Notes under the pieces: generated by a model | What the model was told of the DNA's origin: nothing | Seen by the model: only the letters and a program-made list of their open reading frames with translations | Databases searched by the model: none | Translations under genes and position numbers: made by a program | Shown: piece by piece, positions 54,266 through 63,630 of the stretch | How positions within the stretch are numbered: position 1 is the stretch's first letter | Layout of the letters: each line of letters begins with the position of its first letter | NCBI GenBank assembly: GCA_947625015.1 | Contig: CANQMR010000006.1 | Coordinates: forward strand, 1-64,000 | Origin: an uncultured Lachnospiraceae bacterium | GTDB taxonomy: Bacteria; Bacillota; Clostridia; Lachnospirales; Lachnospiraceae | Length of the DNA: 64,000 nucleotides | Direction: 5' to 3'

Positions 54266-54385
54266 ACCTATCTACCTCTCTCTTATTTCTATGTCCATAT
54301 GCTTTCTATGCTCATCTGTTTTCTATATTTATCTGCCACAAAATACATAGGCGACTGTGCGGGATACTCCGTCAAAAACCAACCT

Positions 54386-55249
54386 TTAAGCGGTCATTTT
54401 TTGTCCCAAAACCACCCGGTCAAGCCCTGCATAATCTTTTTTTACCTGAACCTCTCCAAAACCGGCCTTCCGCATAAGTCCGGAAACCGCTTCTCCCTGT
54501 CCGCTGCCAATCTCAAAGAGCAGCCACCCGGAATCCGTTAAATGTTCCGGTGCGGCAGGAATAATCTTTCTGTAGTAATCAAGTCCGTCCTCTCCGCCGT
54601 CTAAGGCAAGCGCCGGTTCATAATCCTTTACCTCCGGCATCAGCGTACCCACCACGCCGGTTTCTATATAGGGGGGATTGCATACAATCAAATCTGCCTT
54701 TCCCGCAAAAGGCGCAAACAAATCCCCGCACAGGATTTCCCCCTTCACCTCATATTTTTGCAGATTCCGCTCCGCCACTTTGAGGGCGCTCTCCGAACAG
54801 TCGGAAAGAAAAAGTGAAATCTTTTCATGGTAAAGTTTTAAGGAAATGCCGATACAGCCGGAGCCGCAGCAAAGGTCTAATACCTGTAAATGCTCCGCAT
54901 CTTTGCGCCGTTCCCTGTCCGAAAGAATCCCATCGGCGCACTCTGCCAGAATTTCTGTATCATTTCTTGGAATCAGCACATTTTCATCCACATAAAACGC
55001 ATAATCCATAAAATGAGCGACGCCCAAAAGATACTGTAATGGATAATGCTCCTGCCGACGCCTCAGCAATTTTAAAAAGCGTTCCTCCTGTTCCTTAGAA
55101 ACCTCTTCCTCTCCATGCGTCAGCATATACAGGTAATTGCAGCCAAGGACTTCCTCTAACAGAACTTTTCTCTCATACTTTGCATACTCGTTGCCGCTGT
55201 CCTCTAATGTTTGTTTACCAAGGAGCAGCAATTCCTGAATCGTCGCCAT
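54386..55249 (-). CDS. prmC: Release factor glutamine methyltransferase
   Basis: A 287-residue SAM-dependent enzyme with N-terminal helical domain, VLDLCCGSGCIGIS (SAM site) and NPPYIE, the catalytic NPPY motif. It methylates the GGQ Gln of RF1/RF2. It starts just after the DUF1385 stop (2 bases between) and lies 120 bases before prfA, so it is part of that operon. Confidence 0.95.
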   Translation of the reverse strand: MATIQELLLLGKQTLEDSGNEYAKYERKVLLEEVLGCNYLYMLTHGEEEVSKEQEERFLKLLRRRQEHYPLQYLLGVAHFMDYAFYVDENVLIPRNDTEILAECADGILSDRERRKDAEHLQVLDLCCGSGCIGISLKLYHEKISLFLSDCSESALKVAERNLQKYEVKGEILCGDLFAPFAGKADLIVCNPPYIETGVVGTLMPEVKDYEPALALDGGEDGLDYYRKIIPAAPEHLTDSGWLLFEIGSGQGEAVSGLMRKAGFGEVQVKKDYAGLDRVVLGQKMTA

Positions 55250-55251
55250 GC

Positions 55252-56655
55252 CTATTCCTCAAAAAAACTTTTTTCCAGTTCGCTGTTATCATTCTCCGGT
55301 CCGGTTTCACCGGAAATCTCCTCTGCCTGCCCCGCATCTTCCGCAGACTCTGTATCGTCGGCAGATTCCGGTTCACTGCCTGTTTCTTCATCATATGTTT
55401 CTTCACCATAGGTTTCACCGCCATACCCTGTCATATCTTCATCAGATATATCTTCCCGATACGCCAAGTCTTCTTCGTAAGCCAGTTCCTGCCCATATGC
55501 CGAATCTTCTTCATAGGCCGTCTCCTGCCCATACGCCGAATCTTCTTCGTAGGCCATTTCATCTTCGTATGTTAACGCTTCATCATATTCTGCACTTTCC
55601 TCATAACCCAACTCGTCTGCATATTCCGTTTGCGCATATACCGGATTCTCTCCGGATTCTTTTGCGTCTCCCGCATTTTCCGTTTTTAAAGCCGCCTTCT
55701 TCTTTACGCCAATTCCCTGGGCCTGGTTGACTGCGTCCACATAGGGTTTTCCATAGAGAACCGCCTCCACAGAAATTATGGCAACCTGAATCATTTCCTC
55801 CGCCGGCTCCTTGGTTGTCAGCTTTTGTATCCACATGCCCGGTCTGCTGAGCGCATTGATTACCGGATTGTCCGTTCTTCCGGCCAGCCGGATAAACTCA
55901 TAGGAAATAGACGCAACCACAGGAATCAGCAGGATTCTCAGCACAAAGCGCAGCCACATCTGTTCTGCGGTAATCAGCATGAACACCAAAATACTGATGA
56001 CCATGACAATGAACAGAAAACTGGTACCACAGCGCTTATGGTATCTGGAATGTTTGGCCACATTCTCCGGCGTCAGTTCATCCCCTGCCTCATAACAGTT
56101 GATTGTCTTATGCTCGGCTCCATGATACATAAATACCCGCTTGATATCCTCCATCTGGGAAATCAGCACCACATACACAATAAAGACTGCCAGACGGATT
56201 ACGCCTTCAATCAGGGAAAGGGCGGCCCGGTTCGGCACCCATTTACCGATTAATTCCGCAATTCCCGCAGGCAGCAGCATGAACAACGCCACCGCCAGCA
56301 CGATGGATACCAAAAAGGTAAAGCCAATCATGACGTCCTCGGCCTTTTCCTTAAATACATCTTTAAACAGTTGATCCGCTTTGGTCTCAACCTCTTCCTC
56401 CTCGTAAAATTCAGCAGAATAATTAAGCGTCCGAAGCCCTACAATCAATGCCTCTGCGAAATTTACCACGCCCCGGATAAACGGGAGTTTTGCAAAAGGA
56501 TGCTTATCCCCATAAGAGCGGTGACGCACCAGCTTAACTTCTATCTTCTTGTCCGGCTTCCTGACTGCCACAGCGTAGCCGCCAGTGCCCTTCATCATAA
56601 CACCTTCAATAACCGCCTGTCCCCCAAGGGTTCCTTTTGGTAATCGCTCTTCCAT
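55252..56655 (-). CDS. DUF1385-family membrane protein with acidic Tyr-repeat tail
   Basis: A protein of about 467 residues. The conserved DUF1385 core has GGQAVIEGVMMKG near the N-terminus, MYHGAEHKTINCYE and RYHKRCGTSFLF, with four or so membrane helices (about 120-270). The last 150 residues are unusual: repeated units of the type YEEDSAYGQE, rich in Glu, Asp and Tyr. ATG at 56655 with GGAGG upstream is preferred to the track's 56697. DUF1385 (YqhQ in Bacillus) lies next to rpmE-prmC-prfA in many Clostridia; its function is unclear. Confidence 0.9.
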   Translation of the reverse strand: MEERLPKGTLGGQAVIEGVMMKGTGGYAVAVRKPDKKIEVKLVRHRSYGDKHPFAKLPFIRGVVNFAEALIVGLRTLNYSAEFYEEEEVETKADQLFKDVFKEKAEDVMIGFTFLVSIVLAVALFMLLPAGIAELIGKWVPNRAALSLIEGVIRLAVFIVYVVLISQMEDIKRVFMYHGAEHKTINCYEAGDELTPENVAKHSRYHKRCGTSFLFIVMVISILVFMLITAEQMWLRFVLRILLIPVVASISYEFIRLAGRTDNPVINALSRPGMWIQKLTTKEPAEEMIQVAIISVEAVLYGKPYVDAVNQAQGIGVKKKAALKTENAGDAKESGENPVYAQTEYADELGYEESAEYDEALTYEDEMAYEEDSAYGQETAYEEDSAYGQELAYEEDLAYREDISDEDMTGYGGETYGEETYDEETGSEPESADDTESAEDAGQAEEISGETGPENDNSELEKSFFEE

Positions 56656-56679
56656 TGTTAAAAACCTCCAAAACGAAAG

Positions 56680-56711
56680 AAGGTTGAGATTACACATATA
56701 ATCTCAACCTT
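56680..56711 (-). terminator. Perfect 13-bp hairpin after rpmE
   Basis: AAGGTTGAGATTA and its exact complement close a 6-base loop immediately after rpmE and before DUF1385, followed on the minus strand by CTTTCGTTTTGG. The weak T-tract suggests partial termination or processing that sets a higher level of rpmE than of downstream genes. Confidence 0.6.
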
Positions 56712-56721
56712 AATACCGTTA

Positions 56722-56931
56722 CTAATTAGCCTGATTAACTCCGTACTTACGGTTGAATTTATCAATACGACCGCGAGCTTGTGCAGCCTTCTGCTGACCG
56801 GTATAAAAAGCATGGCACTTAGAACAGATTTCTACGTGAATCTCTTCCTTGGTAGAACCGGTTACAAACTCGTTACCGCAGTTGCAAACTACCTTTGCCT
56901 GATAATAATTTGGATGAATTCCTTCCTTCAT
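56722..56931 (-). CDS. rpmE: 50S ribosomal protein L31 (zinc-binding type)
   Basis: The 69-residue protein has Cys pairs CNCG and CSKC for zinc, typical of the C-plus L31. It is located between rho and DUF1385 as in many Clostridia. Ribosome-bound in the cytosol. Confidence 0.96.
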   Translation of the reverse strand: MKEGIHPNYYQAKVVCNCGNEFVTGSTKEEIHVEICSKCHAFYTGQQKAAQARGRIDKFNRKYGVNQAN

Positions 56932-57070
56932 TCCTGTACACCTCTTTCTCTATATTGGCAGATTCCAACCCGCCTAAACAACTTCTACAGTTTAACATAA
57001 CCTGATAATAAATGCAAGCTTATTCTTTCAGGATTTTTTATAATTGAGGTGGATTTTCACTCTACTGCAA

Positions 57071-58651
57071 TTATCTGCGCAGCAGGGAACGCTTAATCAG
57101 ATCCAAAAATTCCTCATTGTTCCGGGTGCGCAGGAACAGCCTTAACGCCTCTTCTATCGATTCCTCCGCCCGGTTTCCTGAAAATTCCCGATGCAGGGCG
57201 TAAACAGCCTCCCGCTCTAACTGCGTCAACAGCAGATCGTCCCGTCTGGTACCTGATTTTACAATATCAATCGCCGGGAAAATCCTCTTTTCAGAAAGTT
57301 TGCGGTCTAACACCAATTCCATGTTGCCGGTTCCCTTAAATTCCTCAAAGACCACATCATCCATTTTAGATCCGGTCTCCACCAAAGCTGTGGCCAAAAC
57401 GGTTAAAGAACCGCCCTCCCGCATATTACGGGCGGCGCCAAAAAATTTCTTCGGCATATGCAAAGCCGCCGGATCAAGGCCACCGGTAAGGGTTCTTCCA
57501 CTCGGTGGCACAGTGAGATTGTAAGCCCTTGCCAGTCTGGTAATGGAGTCTAAAAGGATTACCACATCCTCCTTGTGCTCTACTAACCTCTTTGCCCTCT
57601 CTAATACCATCTCGGACACTCTTTTATGATGCTCCGGCAGTTCGTCAAAAGTAGAGTAGATTACTTCTACATTCGGTCCCTCTATGGATTCCCGGATATC
57701 CGTAACCTCCTCCGGTCTCTCGTCAATCAGAAGCACAATTAAATGCATATCCTTATAAGTACGGCTGATGCTGATGGCAATCTGCTTTAACAGGGTTGTC
57801 TTTCCCGCTTTAGGCGGCGCCACAATCATCCCTCTCTGTCCCTTGCCAATGGGGGCCAGCAAATCCATAATCCGCATGGACACGCTCTTGGAATTTTCAT
57901 TTTCCAGACGGATTCTCTCATCCGGAAAAACCGGCGTCAAATCCTCAAAATGCTTTCTCTTTGCCGCCTCTTCCACCGGATAGCCATTGACCGTCTTAAT
58001 ATAAAGCAGCGCAGCAAACTTCTCCTTCTCCGTCTTAACCTTCTGGTTTCCATTGATAATATCTCCGGTCTTCAAATTAAACCGCTTAATCTGCGCCGGT
58101 GACACATAAATGTCATTCTCCCCCGGAAGATAATTAGCGCAGCGGATAAAGCCAAAGCCATCTGCCATAACTTCTAATATGCCGTTGGCCTCCTTGCCGC
58201 TGTCCAAATTGTAATCCACCGCCACCGACTTACGGGAAATTCCCTTTTCCTTTACTATTTCTGTCTCTGCCGTTCTCGCTGTCTCTGCTGCTCTCACCGT
58301 CTCTGGTGCTTTCTCTATCTCCGCCGTCTTCTCCGGCTCAGACACTGCTGTCCGGTTCGGCTGCGTCTCCTCACCTTTAGCCGGAACTTTGGCCGCTAAC
58401 GGCTTTCTGCCTCTTCTGACAGGTTCTTTCTCTTCTTTAGCTGCCGTCTTTCCTCTCTTTGAAGACTGATTTTCTGTCGTCCTTCCTGCCCGTTTTCCCG
58501 TATTTCCTTTCTGCTTGTCCTCTTTCTGCATTCCCTTAGCAGACTTCAACAGCTCCGCAAGCTCTTTTTTCTTCATGGCCGTAACGCCCTTAATCCCCAT
58601 TTCCTTTGCAGCCGCCTTTAACTCCTGCAAAGTCATTTCATCATAATCCAT
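57071..58651 (-). CDS. rho: Transcription termination factor Rho
   Basis: A 526-residue hexameric RNA helicase. It has a Rho N-terminal SAP-like helix domain ([17 protein letters not shown]), a basic, Ala/Glu/Thr-rich insert (about 45-145) not found in E. coli Rho (419 residues), the RNA-binding cold-shock fold, and the ATPase with [18 protein letters not shown] and [12 protein letters not shown]. The large charged insert is typical of Clostridia and Actinobacteria. It heads the rho-rpmE-DUF1385-prmC-prfA group. Confidence 0.96.
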   Translation of the reverse strand: MDYDEMTLQELKAAAKEMGIKGVTAMKKKELAELLKSAKGMQKEDKQKGNTGKRAGRTTENQSSKRGKTAAKEEKEPVRRGRKPLAAKVPAKGEETQPNRTAVSEPEKTAEIEKAPETVRAAETARTAETEIVKEKGISRKSVAVDYNLDSGKEANGILEVMADGFGFIRCANYLPGENDIYVSPAQIKRFNLKTGDIINGNQKVKTEKEKFAALLYIKTVNGYPVEEAAKRKHFEDLTPVFPDERIRLENENSKSVSMRIMDLLAPIGKGQRGMIVAPPKAGKTTLLKQIAISISRTYKDMHLIVLLIDERPEEVTDIRESIEGPNVEVIYSTFDELPEHHKRVSEMVLERAKRLVEHKEDVVILLDSITRLARAYNLTVPPSGRTLTGGLDPAALHMPKKFFGAARNMREGGSLTVLATALVETGSKMDDVVFEEFKGTGNMELVLDRKLSEKRIFPAIDIVKSGTRRDDLLLTQLEREAVYALHREFSGNRAEESIEEALRLFLRTRNNEEFLDLIKRSLLRR

Positions 58652-58796
58652 AAAAACTCCTTTAATTGAAAATCATCTGAAATTACAGTAATTGGTAAAT
58701 GTGAATTGAAATATAGAATACCCACATCAGACTTATGCCTTAATTATCTTAAGTGTTCCCATTATGACACACTTTTCCCCGAATGTAAACCCCAAA

Positions 58797-59393
58797 TTTC
58801 CACATCCTGTCATCTCAATCCTTCTTCTCCCCATACATAACTTTCCATCCCCTTTTTCCGGCAGGTATCTTTCTTCTATCCTCCGGAATATTCGTGAATT
58901 ACCGCCGCAAGGTAATCCTTATCCCAATTTTCCCGACACGCGGTTTTTTAGAAATCCGCTGCCGGGCCCTCCTGCATATTGCACGTGCGAAGAAGTGTTT
59001 GAGCGCCGGGTTTAGGGTGCTGGGCAAACATTATGCAGCCACGCTTGCGCTCTGTCGAAAACGCAGCGGTACATAAGCGAAGGCCCTGTTCATCATATAC
59101 TTAATGGCAGATATATCAAAGGGCCTTCGCAAGTACCGGCGTTTTCAAAGGGGCTGCAAATGTTTCCCAGCCACCCTTTCCCGGCGCGAGTTCTTCGTAA
59201 GCACGTGCAATCTAATATGCAGGAGGGCCCGGCAGCAGGATTTCTTAAAACCGATGGCAGTGCGGGAAAATGGGAAAGGATTATCCGGCGGCGGTTTCAC
59301 AAATAAAAACTTAAGGATAGAAGAAAGATACCCGCCGGAAAAGCAGGAATTACCGTATGGGGAGAAGAAGTATGAGGTAATTTTTTGTGGAAA
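58797..59393. repeat. Large palindromic (foldback) repeat element, copy 2
   Basis: Noncoding, in the divergent gap between rho and malic enzyme. Left arm (about 58797-59088) and right arm (about 59121-59393) are inverted copies; the loop is AT-rich and differs from that of copy 1. The core arms match copy 1 at about 98 percent in opposite orientation, for example GGGGCTGCAAATGTTTCCCA. The outer arms (TTCTTCTCCCCATAC, then GGTATCTTTCTTCTATCCT) pair with each other but are unlike those of copy 1. Track ORFs here are by-products. Confidence 0.88.
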
Positions 59394-59410
59394 AGAAGGG
59401 AGGAAACGAC

Positions 59411-59439
59411 TTGCATAAGTAACTTTGAAATGGTAAGAT
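59411..59439 (+). promoter_or_regulatory. Promoter of malic enzyme gene
   Basis: TTGCAT (59411-59416) and TAAGAT (59434-59439) are 17 bases apart and immediately follow the palindromic element. The start would be near 59446, leaving a leader of about 69 bases. Confidence 0.5.
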
Positions 59440-59514
59440 AAACATTGTGCATTTGTTAGTGGATGCGGTATGCGTATGGAAAATGAAGAAGAAGGATAAA
59501 AGGCGGATAAAGAT

Positions 59515-60669
59515 ATGGATGTATATGAAAAATCACTTAAGTTACATGAGGAATGGGCAGGCAAGATTAGCACAGAACCGAAATGCCAGGTAAAGACGAG
59601 GGAAGATTTGTCTTTGGCCTATACGCCCGGAGTTGCAGAGCCCTGCCGGAAGATTGCCGAGAACCCGGAGGCGGCTTATCAATATACCCAGAAGGGGAAT
59701 ACGATTGCGGTTATTTCAGACGGAAGCGCAGTTTTAGGTCTTGGCAATATCGGGGCTGCCGCCGCCATGCCGGTTATGGAGGGAAAGGCCGTACTGTTTA
59801 AGGCATTCGGTGACGTCAATGCCGTTCCCATCTGCTTAGATACCCAGGATACGGATGAGATTGTGGATACGGTAATCCGCATCGCCCCGGCCTTTGGCGG
59901 AATTAATTTAGAGGACATCTCCGCTCCGAGATGCTTTGAGATTGAACGCCGTTTAAATGAGGCGTTGGATATTCCTGTGTTCCACGACGACCAGCATGGT
60001 ACGGCCATTGTCGTGCTTTCCGGCATCATTAACGGCCTTAGGATTACCGGAAAGAAAAAGGAGAACTGCAAAGTAGTCGTAAATGGCGCCGGTTCCGCCG
60101 GGATTGCCATTACCCGGTTATTGCTTACCTATGGATTTTCCCATATAACCATGTGCGACCGGAACGGCATATTACATAAGGATTATGAAGGGCTTAACTG
60201 GATGCAGCAGGAAATGGTAAAGATAACCAATCTTGACGGCCAGACCGGAACTTTGGCAGACGCCTTAGCCGGGGCAGATATCTTTGTGGGCGTCTCCGCA
60301 CCGGGAATTGTATCTGCGGATATGGTCCGTTCCATGAATAAAGACGCCATCCTTTTTGCCATGGCTAACCCCACGCCGGAGATTATGCCGGACATTGCAA
60401 AGGCAGCCGGGGCAAGAATCGTGGGAACCGGCCGGTCCGATTTTCCCAACCAGGTCAACAATGTAGTGGCCTTCCCCGGCATTTTCAAGGGCGCTTTAGC
60501 GGGCAGAGCCTCTATTATCACCGAAGAAATGAAATTAGCGGCCGCCAATGCCATTGCGAATCTGGTCTCTGATGAGGAACTGAATGAAGATTTCATTATG
60601 CCGGAGGCCTTCGATCCAAGGGTAACAGAGGCAGTCAGCAATGCGGTAAAGGCCCACATTCGCCATTAG
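59515..60669 (+). CDS. NAD(P)-dependent malic enzyme (short bacterial form)
   Basis: This 384-residue oxaloacetate-decarboxylating malate dehydrogenase has LAYTPGVAEP, DGSAVLGLGNIG (N-terminal nucleotide/substrate region), catalytic DDQHGTAIV and NAD(P) site VVNGAGSAGIA. Length matches single-domain forms without phosphotransacetylase. It produces pyruvate and NAD(P)H from malate. The next gene follows after 14 bases. Confidence 0.93.
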   Translation: MDVYEKSLKLHEEWAGKISTEPKCQVKTREDLSLAYTPGVAEPCRKIAENPEAAYQYTQKGNTIAVISDGSAVLGLGNIGAAAAMPVMEGKAVLFKAFGDVNAVPICLDTQDTDEIVDTVIRIAPAFGGINLEDISAPRCFEIERRLNEALDIPVFHDDQHGTAIVVLSGIINGLRITGKKKENCKVVVNGAGSAGIAITRLLLTYGFSHITMCDRNGILHKDYEGLNWMQQEMVKITNLDGQTGTLADALAGADIFVGVSAPGIVSADMVRSMNKDAILFAMANPTPEIMPDIAKAAGARIVGTGRSDFPNQVNNVVAFPGIFKGALAGRASIITEEMKLAAANAIANLVSDEELNEDFIMPEAFDPRVTEAVSNAVKAHIRH

Positions 60670-60683
60670 AAAGGAATACACCT

Positions 60684-61208
60684 ATGACAACAGAAGGATT
60701 TGTATTATACAAGCTGATGATTTTATATATGTTAGACCGGGTGGATTTTCCCCTGACCAATTCCCAGATCTCCCAGTTTATTTTGGGAAAGGAATACACC
60801 AGCTATTTTAACCTTCAAATTGCAATTAATGAGCTGATAGAAAATGATTTTATCAAGCTGTCTGTAGAGCGCAACCATTCCCTTTATGAAATTACCGAGC
60901 AGGGAAAAGAAGCGATTCAATTATTTGAATTTAAGATATCAGACGCCATTAAACTTGATATTCTGACTTATCTTAAGGAACAAAAGATTGAACTGCGCAA
61001 TGAATCCGCCATCTCCTCCGACTACTATCCATCCAACAACGAATACATCGCCCAGTGCAGCATCAAGGAGAGAAACCAGACCTTATTGGAGATTAAGCTG
61101 GCGGTCCCCACTCAGGAACAGGCCATTCAGGTCTGCGACTCCTGGCGGGAAAAAAGCGAAAAAATCTATCAATATCTGATTCAGGAAATCTGGCAGAGCA
61201 ACGATTAA
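60684..61208 (+). CDS. DUF4364-family protein (winged-helix-like)
   Basis: A 174-residue protein with an N-terminal winged-helix-like half (LYKLMILYMLDRVDFPLTNSQI, then LYEITEQGKEAIQLF), as in DUF4364 proteins of Clostridia, and a C-terminal alpha/beta part. A PadR-like DNA-binding role is suggested by the fold but not known. It is co-transcribed with malic enzyme. Confidence 0.88.
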   Translation: MTTEGFVLYKLMILYMLDRVDFPLTNSQISQFILGKEYTSYFNLQIAINELIENDFIKLSVERNHSLYEITEQGKEAIQLFEFKISDAIKLDILTYLKEQKIELRNESAISSDYYPSNNEYIAQCSIKERNQTLLEIKLAVPTQEQAIQVCDSWREKSEKIYQYLIQEIWQSND

Positions 61209-61234
61209 ACCCAGCCAATATATCTATCATTTTA

Positions 61235-62137
61235 TCATAAAAGGAAATCTTGCTGCCTATCCGCTGCAAAATGTTTTTTTGCCTCGTTTAAAAACTTTTC
61301 TGCAATCGGCGTAAAGGTTTGATACTTATTCCATATCAGAAAAAGCCTGGTTTCCAGTTTCGGAGAAAGCGGACGGAAAACCAGACCGCTTTCTGCGGAA
61401 GTCTCAATTAGCCCGGCAAAGGTAAGCTGATACCCCAGCCCTTCTTTCACAAAAACAGACGCATTGTAAGCAAGCCGGAACGAACCTTCCAAATGAAGGT
61501 CACGTATGCGTTCACCGCACCATCTTGCAATATCTTTTTCCCAACTCTGCTCCGAAGTAAAAAGCGGCAGCCCGACAAGATCGTCAACGGTAATCGTCTC
61601 CTTTTTTGCAAGCAGCGCATCCTGCGGCATTACCAATCCCCAGACATCCGACTCCGGAAATGGGATATAATCATATTTCCGGGCATCGGGAGTATCGCAC
61701 AAAACGGCAAAATCCAAAAGTCCTTTATCGAGCTTTTCCGTCACCTGCTCGGTGTCACCACTGGTAACATGATAATTAAGCGCCGGATATATGCTTTTCA
61801 TCCTTCGGATTTCCCTTGCAAGATATCGGATTTGGCGGGACTCCGCCAACCCGAAAAACAGCTCGCCGCCGGTAATGTCATCTAACGACAGAAATTCTTT
61901 TTCAATCTTATCCGCCATGGTAATCAAATCTTCCGCCCTGTCCCGAAGGAGCATACCTTCCTCGGTCAGAGAAATACTGAAGCTGTGACGCGTAAACAGC
62001 TTTTTCCCAAGCTCCTCTTCTAAGGAGCGCATTGTTTTAGAAAGCGTGGGCTGCGTAACATGAAGAATCTCCGCGGCCTTTGTCATATTTTCTTCTCTTG
62101 CAACGGCAAGAAAGTATCTTAAAGAACGAATTTCCAT
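61235..62137 (-). CDS. LysR-family transcriptional regulator
   Basis: A 300-residue LTTR with N-terminal helix-turn-helix (MEIRSLRYFLAVAREENMTKAA type start, TQPTLSKTMRSLEEELG) and a two-lobed effector domain. ATG at 62137 (MEIRSLRYF) is chosen; the track begins four codons earlier. It is divergent from a small protein and alpha/beta hydrolase pair, and a near-perfect palindrome lies in the shared gap, so it probably controls them and itself. Confidence 0.93.
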   Translation of the reverse strand: MEIRSLRYFLAVAREENMTKAAEILHVTQPTLSKTMRSLEEELGKKLFTRHSFSISLTEEGMLLRDRAEDLITMADKIEKEFLSLDDITGGELFFGLAESRQIRYLAREIRRMKSIYPALNYHVTSGDTEQVTEKLDKGLLDFAVLCDTPDARKYDYIPFPESDVWGLVMPQDALLAKKETITVDDLVGLPLFTSEQSWEKDIARWCGERIRDLHLEGSFRLAYNASVFVKEGLGYQLTFAGLIETSAESGLVFRPLSPKLETRLFLIWNKYQTFTPIAEKFLNEAKKHFAADRQQDFLL

Positions 62138-62191
62138 ATGAATCCCCATTTCAAAATGTTATATTGCTACAGCAAATCCTGATATTCCATA

Positions 62192-62213
62192 AATGAATAT
62201 CACGATATTCATT
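62192..62213. promoter_or_regulatory. 10+2+10 palindrome in LysR-hydrolase divergent region
   Basis: AATGAATATC-ac-GATATTCATT is perfect over ten bases per arm. It lies about 55 bases upstream of the LysR start and 80 bases upstream of the small ORF, fitting the position and AT-rich T-N11-A form of an LTTR recognition site. Confidence 0.65.
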
Positions 62214-62291
62214 ATATCTATTAGCAAATAACATGTCAAGACGCTATACTGTAAGCATGAGTAAATGGTCACACACAGAAAGGATAGCATA

Positions 62292-62543
62292 ATGAGCGAA
62301 CAATTTGAAAATCTGCTTACGGGAATGGCGGATGCAGGATGCACCGAAACAGAAATCAAGGGAGCCGAACAGATTATAATGTCCGGCAGACTAGACGAAT
62401 TAAAAAAGTATCTCAAAAAATGCCGTTCGAATCTGCTTGACGAAATGCACGAGAGCCAAAAACGGGTGGACCGCATGGATTACCTGATTCGGCAGACCGA
62501 AAAAAAAAACAGTAAAATCAAAGAAAGGATGACAAAACTATGA
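62292..62543 (+). CDS. Small helical protein (83 aa) coupled to hydrolase
   Basis: An 83-residue, charged helical protein (MSEQFENLLTGM, then ending in coiled-coil-like LIRQTEKKNSKIKERM). ATG at 62292 has AAAGGA upstream; the track start (62265) has no ribosome site. Its stop overlaps the hydrolase ATG (ATGA), so translation is coupled. Family not recognised. Confidence 0.75.
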   Translation: MSEQFENLLTGMADAGCTETEIKGAEQIIMSGRLDELKKYLKKCRSNLLDEMHESQKRVDRMDYLIRQTEKKNSKIKERMTKL

Positions 62544-63541
62544 TGAAGAAAGAAGAATTGAAATTAGTGCAGGAATGGGACAAAACATTTCCAAAGAGTG
62601 AGAAGGTTGAACACTGCAAAGTAACCTTTGTAAACCGCTATGGAATTACGCTGGCGGCAGACCAGTATATGCCGAAAGAAACATCCGGCAAGCTTCCGGC
62701 AATTGCCGTTTGCGGTCCATTCGGCGCAGTAAAGGAGCAATGCGCCGGACTCTATGCGCAGACAATGGCTGAGCGAGGCTTTCTGACAATTGCCTTTGAT
62801 CCCTCCTTTACAGGCGAAAGCGGCGGCAATGTCCGTTATATGGCATCCCCGGACATCAATACCGAAGATTTTATGGCGGCGGTGGATTTTCTTTCACTGC
62901 ATGAAAAAGTTGACGCAGACAAAATCGGTATTATCGGTATCTGCGGTTGGGGCGGTATGGCGCTGAATACGGCGGCACTGGATACGAGAATCAAAGCGAC
63001 GGTGGCGTCCACTATGTACGACATGACAAGAGTAAATGCCAATGGGTATTTCGACAGTGAGGACAGTGAAGAAGCACGCTATCAGAAGAAATCTGCAATG
63101 TGCGCACAGCGGCTTGCCGATTTAAAGGCCGGCGAATATACGCCGGGCGGAGGCGTTGTCGATCCGCTGCCGGAAGACGCTCCGTTCTTTGTAAAGGATT
63201 ATCACGATTATTATAAAACCGAACGGGGGTATCATGCCCGTTCGCTAAACTCAAACAACGGCTGGAATGTAATTGGCTGTGAATCATTTATGAATCAGCC
63301 GATTCTCAAATACAGCAACGAGATACGCAGCGCCGTTTTAGTTATGCATGGCGAAAAAGCGCATTCCTGCTATTTCGGAAAAGATGCCTTTGCCAATATG
63401 ACGAAAGACAGCAAATATACGGATAACAAAGAACTTCTGATTATCCCGGACGCCGTTCACACTGATCTGTATGACGGCGGCGGTAAGGACGCTATCCCCT
63501 TTGATAAGCTGCAATCCTTTTTTGAAAAGTATTTGGCATAA
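62540..63541 (+). CDS. Alpha/beta hydrolase (dienelactone-hydrolase-like, Cys nucleophile)
   Basis: A 333-residue hydrolase similar in pattern to YcjY-type/DLH enzymes. The nucleophile elbow reads IGICGWGGMA, so Cys likely replaces Ser; the His is in PDAVHTDLYD. No signal peptide. Substrate unknown; LysR-controlled hydrolases of this type often act on xenobiotic-like or ester substrates. Start at 62540 overlaps the preceding stop. Confidence 0.88.
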   Translation: MMKKEELKLVQEWDKTFPKSEKVEHCKVTFVNRYGITLAADQYMPKETSGKLPAIAVCGPFGAVKEQCAGLYAQTMAERGFLTIAFDPSFTGESGGNVRYMASPDINTEDFMAAVDFLSLHEKVDADKIGIIGICGWGGMALNTAALDTRIKATVASTMYDMTRVNANGYFDSEDSEEARYQKKSAMCAQRLADLKAGEYTPGGGVVDPLPEDAPFFVKDYHDYYKTERGYHARSLNSNNGWNVIGCESFMNQPILKYSNEIRSAVLVMHGEKAHSCYFGKDAFANMTKDSKYTDNKELLIIPDAVHTDLYDGGGKDAIPFDKLQSFFEKYLA

Positions 63542-63552
63542 CCAAAACATAA

Positions 63553-63597
63553 GGCGCTCTTGTTCCTTTCTGCCTGATAGCCGGGGAACAGAGCGCC
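63553..63597. terminator. Probable bidirectional terminator between hydrolase and engB
   Basis: GGCGCTCTtGTTCC pairs with GGAACAGAGCGCC around a roughly 17-base loop. Plus-strand flank is AAACC; minus-strand flank is TTATGTTTTGG. It sits between two convergent genes. Confidence 0.55.
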
Positions 63598-63630
63598 AAA
63601 CCTTATGCAGCGCATCTGGCTGCATGGAGA

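Noticed and set aside
52000-54300. T-box or riboswitch leaders for hisC or prfA
   Set aside because: I looked upstream of these starts and found no T-box consensus or multi-stem leader; gaps are short.
59104-59573. ORFs of 104 and 142 residues inside palindromic copy 2, and similar ORFs in copy 1 (48430-48808)
   Set aside because: They lie wholly in the inverted-repeat arms, appear on both strands, have no ribosome sites or domain pattern, and follow from the lack of stops in GC-rich arms.
63012-63625. Minus-strand ORFs opposite the alpha/beta hydrolase
   Set aside because: They overlap a clear coding gene and a terminator hairpin, and show no domain pattern.
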